A DNA stretch of 64,000 nt. Source: Takakia lepidozioides. Its lineage: Eukaryota; Streptophyta; Takakiopsida; Takakiales; Takakiaceae. Where the stretch lies: positions 56,153,053 through 56,217,052 of the forward strand of contig CM060732.1 in assembly GCA_030704615.1 (NCBI GenBank), read 5' to 3'. Each line of letters begins with the position of its first letter. The first letter of the stretch is position 1. Under the pieces are notes generated by a model. The model had not been told where the DNA came from. It did no database searches and worked only from the letters and a program-made list of their open reading frames with translations. Made by a program: the position numbers and the translations under genes. Shown here one piece after another: positions 48,801 to 57,800 of this stretch.

Positions 48801-51800
48801 CGCATCATCAGCATAGAGGAGTGCTAATTGCATTGGTACCCCATCCAACAGCACCCCAACTCCATGGTTTTTTGAGATGTAACCCTCCAAAGCATCAATG
48901 TAGATCCCAAAGAGGGTAGGTGAGAGAGGGGGCAGCCCTGTTTGACCCCAATGTTGCTATGCACGCTCTGTCCTTTGTACGTGTGGCAGGTGAACTGACT
49001 GGAGAATTTGTAGTTGGTAGTGCCATTGTAGATGACAAGCCCTTGAACCTCACAAAATTTGAGTAGATGGTGACCATAACTTGTAATTTCACTAGAGACA
49101 TCCACACTTTGCCTCTCCAAGGCCGTATGTGAGTGTTGAATGTGTAGAGAGTCCGTGGGGTCGAAGGTTGGCGCCTATAGTGATCCTATACGTGCATTGA
49201 AATCTCCAACCAAAAATTTGTCCGTTTGTGGGGTACGGAGGCGAATGATCAGTAGACATGGAGCACGTATTTCTACTCTCAGAGAAAGACACCCCTCACT
49301 TACAATTTGCAAATTTCCACACATTGGAAAGAGGGGTCATCTGGGACGTCTTTCGATGGAACATATGGCGAATCTGTTCTCATTTGACAGCCACTGTGTG
49401 GAGATGCATCCTGGGAAAAATAACATCCCACCGATAAAATGTTTGGTTGAGGATTGTAGCCCTTGATGTGACACCAGATGTACCTTGCCAGTGGGTCTTT
49501 GTATGGGAAGGAAACGCATGGTAGAAGCCAGTCAGCAAAGTAACAAGCCACTCCATTAGAGCCTTTGAGACCTGTGTGTTGACGAGTCTCTGACTGAAAG
49601 CTATATCTGAGAATAGAAGGAGGGTCATTTCCTTCATACTGTTAGAAGGGCGACGATGCTGCTGTCGAATGATGACCCTCCCATCTCTGTATACAGCATG
49701 GTGCCCCTGTGCACGAGCCTGCTTGAATTGAGAAAGTTGAGCCCGCATGACATTGTATTGCATAGGGGTCAAATCATCATTGAGGTACATTATCTGTCCT
49801 CTCAATTGAGGACTCCGTCTAAGAACCCTCTCCCGGGCACCTGTATCTTTTAATCTTATGAACAAGATCTTGTGCTCCGGAGTTCCTGCACGCCAAGCCC
49901 GTTCAATGTCACTCGCTCCCCATGGTAGAGCAAGGTTTTGTTGAATGAGGGTGGTGGGTGGTGGCCGCGTCAAGAGGGTTTTGCAAGAGGGTTCTGCAAG
50001 GGTACCTTGTTGACCAGTGAACCGGATGTTCAGAGCTTTGAAAGCTAACTCAAGTACGGTGGCTGAAACTATTTCTTCCAACGTATGGGAGCTCTTGCTG
50101 GCCTGTGTTATGCTGCCCTTGACAATGTTAGCCTAAGGGGAAGCCTCTGCCTTATGGTCCTTGAGCTCCTGAGCCATTGTAGACGTAGTTGCCTTGTGGG
50201 TCTCCAATTCTTTAGTGAGGGTTAGCAGTTGCTGATGAATATTCGCCACGAGGGGACGTCTCCGAAGCACGACTGTCAACCATTTGCTCCATAGGACCAA
50301 GTTTGTCCGTCAGAGTCTTTGTTAAGTCGATTTCCAGTGCGCCTAGTTCCTTTTCCACTTTGGCCAAGCGACCCGAGAGGTCCTTCTCTGTGAGGGACCT
50401 CACTTGACCCTCAAGCTTACAGATGCGAGTGTTGGTTGTCTTTATGTTGAGCTGTTTCAACAGACCATCAAATTTGCTGTTGCTCTCCACAACAGATGCC
50501 TGCAAGTTGGTGACCTCTATTCGTAGGTTCTCCATGTCATTGTCCCAGGCTGCAAGCAACTGCTGTAGTGTCTCCTCGGAGATGAATCGTGCTTGCAGGA
50601 GAGCAAATTGATCCTGACTTTGTTGGATGTCAGCACTCCTCGTGGTGTACTGGCGCAGGGTGAAGTATGCTAAGAGGTCAGGGCAGGACGGAGGAGTGGA
50701 GAAGAGGATGTGGTAGGTGGTGCACGGGTTGGGCTGAGGGTGTAGGCGAGTCTCCATCTTCGTCATCAGTCCTTTGACGTTTATACGAGGACATGTTGGA
50801 GTGGAGTTGGCGCTGGCGCGCCAATGCGCATGAGTGGAGTGGAGCGCCGACGCGCTGATGCGCGTGGCGAAGAGAGAAATGAAATGGTACTTTATAACGA
50901 CAGAAAGACGAAGAAAGAATGAAACAAGAAATAGAGAGGCCTCCACAAGCTGCCCAGAAACCACTATTGCTCAAGAAAGAGAATAAAAGACATAGAGTGA
51001 GGCCAGAAGCAGCCCAAAAGCAGATTCTGCTCTAGGGATCGCCTAAGAGTCAAAGCTTCGTGCAGATAAGCTGCCAAGCATTCTGATCCTCAGAAGGGAA
51101 GACTTCTGTGAGAGTTTGGGTTTCATGGAACAGACAGTGCAATTTCCCACGGATCTCATAGTAAAGAGGGCAGTAAAGGAAGAACTGTTCATCAGTTTTG
51201 ATACATCGGTTGGGCGCGGTGCATGCTGGGCATAGGCAGTCTTCTTGCTGCAAGTTTTCCCACCTACCAGTCTCTATCCGTAAATTGTGGGAGCCCACCC
51301 TGAATCGCCCCAATGCCCTCAGAACAGAGGGAGATAAAGGTGCAGATAAGTAATTAGACCGCAAGATTCTAAAGAAAGGCTTAGTCAGTCTGAGTGAGGG
51401 TCCAAGGGACACAAGTGGAACAACATAGAACCAACCACATATCCACAATAGGGGGAGGGTTCAGAAGTCAGTAAAAGAAATGAAATGATGAAATGGTGCT
51501 TTCTAACGTCCGCGGAAAGCTCATAGAGCTTATGGGACAAAGAGAACGAAGGTGCCCTCGAACCTGAGAGTTTAAGGTAGGAGGAAGCACACCTGTTTAG
51601 TGGTTTTGGGCACATAAGAGCCCACTACCAAAAGTCCACCATTTTTTCCAGTTGGGTGCCCATACACTCCAAGGTCCTGTGGTGTAAGGGGTGGCTGAGG
51701 CCGTAGACCAATCCGTGCTGACACAAATGCAGCCGCTGTGCGACACAAAAAGCACCTCCCTTTAGCTTCTGCCTGTTTGTCAAGCGACATCCACTGATTA

Positions 51801-54800
51801 TATTCCGCAATCGCAATGCAGGTTTGCCATTCACTATCTGTTGATTATATTGGGTAGTGCTGTCCGCACACCCCAAATCAGCAAAGCACTCCTTGGAAGC
51901 CACTTTGCTGGCAGAAAGTATGTTACATGTCCATGTCCAATATAAAGCTATGTGCCCATTCCAACGTGTATGTTTTTGCACCCTTGAGGATTTCGTATGC
52001 ATGGAAGTAAAGCTCCTTTATGATGCATGCTTGTCAGTTCACATATATGGAGGATGTCAACCTATGGGGCTTGAAAGAACATCCTCGTCTAACTATGAAG
52101 TATCAGAAACAATCGCTCAAATTATGCATCTTTGCAAGAAAGTTGAACTGTGGAGTAGACTCGACTTTGGATGGGATTGTCTTTCTGGAAATTTTCCAAT
52201 CCTGATGTAGTGCATAATGACCTTTTAAGTGTGCTAAAGGGAATTGAAACTGAAGAACACTTCTTCTACTGCCCTCTGACTACGAGATCCGTGGGAGATT
52301 CCACTGTTTATTCAGTGGAACCCAAACTCTCACTGATGTCTTTCACTATGAGGATCAAAAATGCTTGGCAGCCTACCTACACGAGGCCTTCACCCTTAGA
52401 CAATCGCTAGAACATTAATTGTGGTTTCTGGATTTGTTCCTCTCTCATGTTTTCTTCCATTTTGTCCCATAAGCTCTACGAGCTTTCCGCGGACGTTATA
52501 AAGCACCATTTCATTTCATTTCATGATTGGAGGAAGTCAAGTCAAGCTAACCCAAGTTAGAGCTGGTGGTGAATTTTCCTAGGTTCAGTTAGCTGTAGTA
52601 CAACAGCAGTGGTCACTTACTTCAATCATGCCCGCTGCAAACACTTCAACGTCTCGATTGCTTGCTGCATTGACCACACAAATGGAGCCCTGACAGGAAA
52701 ACGGTAAAAACCACTGATCAAGTTGTGGACATAAATGAAAACTTGTACAAAATCTTGACCTACAGCTACTTCCTAAAGTGCCATGTGCACCTGTTTTAAC
52801 TGACTGCTTGCATACTTCAACAATGTTGAATGCCTTTTTCCCTCCACAATAGTGACTAATATGATAGAATGTACTCATAAGACATTGTTTGCCGTAGCCT
52901 TGTGGCCATTGACCCCGCACCCAGTTTGAGCGGAACATGAAGGGACAGAACCTAACTCAGTCAGGGGCTGACGTCGGTAGTAAGACTTACCTTGATAAAG
53001 GACATTGATTCAGGTTTTCCAGATATCCTCTAGAAATCCCTTCACACAAGCATCAATCTGCTGTGTGTGGTTTGCCCAGTAACTAGGCCCCTAATAGAAT
53101 AGAGATGTCTAGGCTGCCTCATGACAAACGTACCTTGGGAAGCGCACAGAGTTGTTGACAGACAGCTGCTGGACCTCCCTTACGGAGAGTATCAATGGAC
53201 ACAGATGCAACATTCTTGGCCAATACTCGGCCCCCGGTTTTCTCCTCAACCCACTGCAGTTCGCCAAAAGATTTCAATTTATGTCAGGTATAGCTACCTT
53301 GAGCTAGATTAGACTTGTTGAAAGTGATCTAAGAATCAGAAAAGCTTCAGAGAACTACCTCACGAAGATTTGATGCTTGGTAGCCAAAAACTGCGTCATT
53401 TGCAAATTCAGTCTGCCCTGCAGGCACCAGCCTGTAATGAAGTAACCCACAGAGAGGTAGTTTCAGACTGCATGCAACAGATGTGCATCGCTTGATACAG
53501 GAAGGTGAAATGTTTAGTATCAGCCCTCAGAACTGATGACATCACAAATTGTGCTCAGGGGCATCAGTTGCACTGCTGGGCCTTTGGAACATTGCAATGA
53601 CAGCTTCTGTTTTGACACAAATTATGGCAAGCAGGCCAAAAACAAAGGGATATTTTCCACATGCTCGAAAACCCTGAGCTTGTGACTGCTGGATTAGTGA
53701 GTAAAGAATTCAAGTTCAGATCTCGGCATTAGAAGGGAAGAAAAACATAATCAGAGGGTAGAAGGCATTAGAAAACCCACATGTCTCCATCAGCCACATA
53801 GTGAACATCATTGATGGTGTAGCGGCCACCTTCTAGAAAGAATGGACAAATGAGCCATGCATCTGTCTCTCCTATTATGGTGGAAGCAGCATCTGCCTCC
53901 TGCTAGCCAAAAGCGAACCTTAATAGGAGAGTCGGAAGGAGACACAGCAAAGTCCATGTGCCAACTCTTAGTTGGATGCTAGTTCAAGGAATTAGCTTTG
54001 TACATGCAAAAACAAGGGAAAAAAAATAGAAACTTTATAATTTCACAGGGGACCCACATAAGAAGAACAACTTTTATGGCGTTCAATTGAGCCCCAGAGA
54101 TAACTTTGAGAGAAGCGGATTTTGCACTTCAAGCCCAGAGAGTCCTACCTGCGGAAAGTGGCCTCGCAGGGTTGAGTCCCCCCGTAGAACAATAGTATAG
54201 CCAATGCCTCCCGCAGCTGTTGCTGCCTTATCCACATTCTTGCAAATCTCTTTGGTCAGTGTGAAGGCCTGCAGACCCCTTCTAGCAATCCCTGTCACTG
54301 TGTTGCATCTCTCTGGATGACTGATGGTTACACATTATCATCATGCACAAAAACTAACTTAATTCCATTGTACACCCTTGTGAGGGCCACCTTTAATATA
54401 GGCAAAAGTAGAGCCCACCCTTGAAAGGAGGCAGTAGCCGCAAGGTGAAGTGGCTCTTTAGTTATGCCGGCTTTGGCTGGAGTTTTCTCTCTCTCTCATT
54501 TCATTTCATTTCATTTCTCTAAGCAGGCAAGACCATCTCCCTGTTTCTTGTGTCCATAAGCTCTTTGAGCTTCCCGTGGATGTTACAAAGTCCCTTTCCT
54601 TTCCTCTCTGTTCTCTGTGCTCTATGAGCTTTCCACGGACGTTATAAAGCACCATTTCATTTCATTTCTGTCCCTTGGGCCCTTTGGGTCTCCCACAGAC
54701 GTAATTAAGAAAATTTCTTTCTTTTTGGGCTGCTTTTTGGCTCTGGTTTTCTCCTCTCTCTTGTTTTTGTCCCATAAGCTCTTTGAGCTTTCCATGGACA

Positions 54801-57800
54801 TTATAGTGTACCATTTCGTGTCATTTCTTTGAGCTTTCCTCGGACTTTATAAAGTACCATTTCATTCATTTCTTTCTGGTGGGTTATAACCGTATGGAAA
54901 GCTCAGGCCCTCCAGCCAAACACACATAGATGGGTGAAGACCAACTGTTCCTGTTACAACTTAGCCTTCCCCTACTTTAAAACTTGAAGGACAACTGAGG
55001 ATACTGAGAAAAGGGATAGAACATAAATAAGCATGATAATTGACGTAAAGTCACCTCATCACTACTGAGAGCTCGGGAGTTTGTTAGGATGAAGAAACAA
55101 TCTGGTCCAGAACGAAATTCATTCTGTAATGTGTCAAAGCTCCTGCCATCACCATTCGACAAACAGATATCACAATTCTAACTTCATTTCTCACAACTCC
55201 CTCTCTCCCACCCTGCCTCCCGTCATGGTTCATTCAAGGGCATGAGATCTATGACCACAAGATCACAGAAACACTGACTATAGAGGAAATCTATATCCCT
55301 TGGGCCCTTGGACATCCCACAGATGTTATAAAGTACCATTTCACTTATTTCTTTCTTTCTTTCAGTAGAAGAAGAACACTTCTTCTTCTTCTACTGCCCT
55401 CTACTGTTTATTCAGTGGAACCCAAACTCTCACTGATGTCTTCCACTATGAGGATAAACAATGCTTGGCAGCCTACCTGCACGAGGCCTTCACCCTTAGA
55501 CAATCGCTAGAACATTAATTGTTATTCTTGGTTTCTGGATTTGTTCCTCTCTCATGTTTTCTTCCATTTTGTCCCATAAGCTCTATGAGCTTTCCGTGGA
55601 CGTTATAAAGCACCATTTCATTTCATTTCATTTCCATTTTGTCCCATAAGCTCTATGAGCTTTCCGCGGACGTTATAAAGCACCATTCATTTCATTTCAT
55701 TTCTTATCTAGTCCCAGAAGCCCTTTGAGCTTTCTGCTGATGTTGTAAAGTGTCCTTTCATTTCCTTTCAAACTAAAGAACGCTTCTTCTTTTCTTGCCC
55801 TCTGTATTATGAGATCCGTGGGAGATTCCACTGTCTATTCCGTGGTACTCAATCTTACACTGAAGTCTTCCATTAGGGGGATCAGATTATACGACTCTCT
55901 ATCTCTACTAATTCCCAAGCTATGTCCAATGCTATCTCCATGTCCTCTACCTCCACTTTGAGCTGAGGCCATTTTCCAGCTTACAATCTTTCTAATGAGG
56001 TTGCAAGCGCTACCACCCAAATGGCTACCAGCCCAATGCTGGGGTCTCCATGTTCTTTGAGGGCCACGGACTCTCCGTTGCTTCCCAACTGCCACAAAAT
56101 AGGGAGGGGGTGGAAATTTCCTCCGAGCAGGACTGCAACAGATGCATCAGACGAGAGCTTATGGAACTTCACGTCAGGCAGAAATGGAAACCAGCCAATC
56201 TTAGAACAAAACTGCAGTTCTGTCAGGAGACATTTCTTGGTCCTCCATGACGATAGAATCTTGCGGCCCAGTTACCTGTCTGCAGCCCTATCTCCCTCTC
56301 TTCTAAGGGCCTTGGGGAGGTTTAGGGCGGGCTCACATAGTCTGCAGATAGATTGTACTCATAAGATGTTGTTTGCCGTAGCCTTGTGGCAGATAGATTG
56401 TACTCATAAGACGTTGTTTGCCTTGTGGCAGATAGAGACAGGTAGGTGGGACAACCTGCAATGTGAGGACCACCTATTCCCTGCTTGTGCTGGGAATCAA
56501 CAGGGAAATTGGAAGCGAAGAACATTTCTTCTTTCATTGTCCTTTCTACCATGAGATCTATAAGAGATTCTATTGTTCCCATACCCAACCTCTCACAGAC
56601 ACTTTCCATTACCAGGATCAGAAATGCTTAGCAGCATACCTGCATAAGGCGTTGACTCTTAGACAATTCCTTGAGCAATAGTTGTGTTTGGGCTGCTTTT
56701 GAAGGGCCCCTCTTTCTTATAAGTACAATTTCATTTCATTTCATTTGTTGTTTCATTCTTTCTCTTGTCCCGCAAGCTCTTTGAGCTTCCATGGACATTA
56801 TGAAGTTCCATTTCATTTCCTTCATTCTCTCAAACACATGCACATGGACAAAGATTCAACAAACTTTTTTTCTCGAACTGACCTACCATTCAGTTAGTAC
56901 TGTGACCCCATGAACAGTCTGTGTACCCGTGGGATCGTCATCCAGGACCACCAGTACTTTGGTATGTCCCTCACACTCAATCTTACGAACTTCCTCCACA
57001 GGGTCCTCGGACCACTCTTCTGGAAGAGCCTTCAGAGTGCTATCCCTTTCTAAAGTTGGCATTTGGGTGGTGTTCATCTCACTGGAGGGAAGAATGCTTG
57101 CTGACTTCGGAGCCTTTGGTGCTGCAACCGTGATCCCTGTCAACTTCTCAAAAACCTGAAGAGAATTGAAATACAAAGAAGAGAATCTTCAGAACCCAAA
57201 ACTGTTAGACCATTTGTACAAGATCACATAGCTAATCAGGGCCAGGGTAGCATAACATCTGGCACAAGCTTGGTTATTGTTTGACCTAGAAGCATTTTCT
57301 CAATGTACCTTCACAACTGCAGCATCATCCTCCCGTCCCAAACCAGCAGCCGATCCTGTAGGAATAAATAGAGAACAAATCGGTTGTTTCAATTTGTTTC
57401 AATGTCACTTTTCAGTTTCAGTAATCCTGCAATCTTTGCAAACTTGACATGTGCCTTACCTTTCCACTGATGAGATCGTTGCCAAGTACCGATGTCATCC
57501 ATTTTCAGGAAATTTAGCCTCGTGGTCACAAAACTGTCTCAAATTTAGCAAGGACAGATACCTATGATGAACTGCTGGAGAGAAGCAGCACAGAGAGGAA
57601 GAGGCAGCTGCAATCTCTTGGCCTCACCCGCAGCGATCCCCTGCAACACTAATTGGAAACATTACACTGTGACCAGCCTGCACTTTAATATGTTCTTTTT
57701 GATGTAACCATTTGGCCATAAGGATGAGCATTTCGAACAAAAGACAAACAATAGGGACAGGAGGGAGTGGAACAGTGGGGGAGGTGGGTACTTGGAAACT

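Noticed and set aside
51545-51590. VRGHLRSL-like stretch as the missing kinase linker exon
   Set aside because: An acceptor-like CTCTCAG precedes it, but it runs straight into a LINE A tail with no clean donor; too weak to call.
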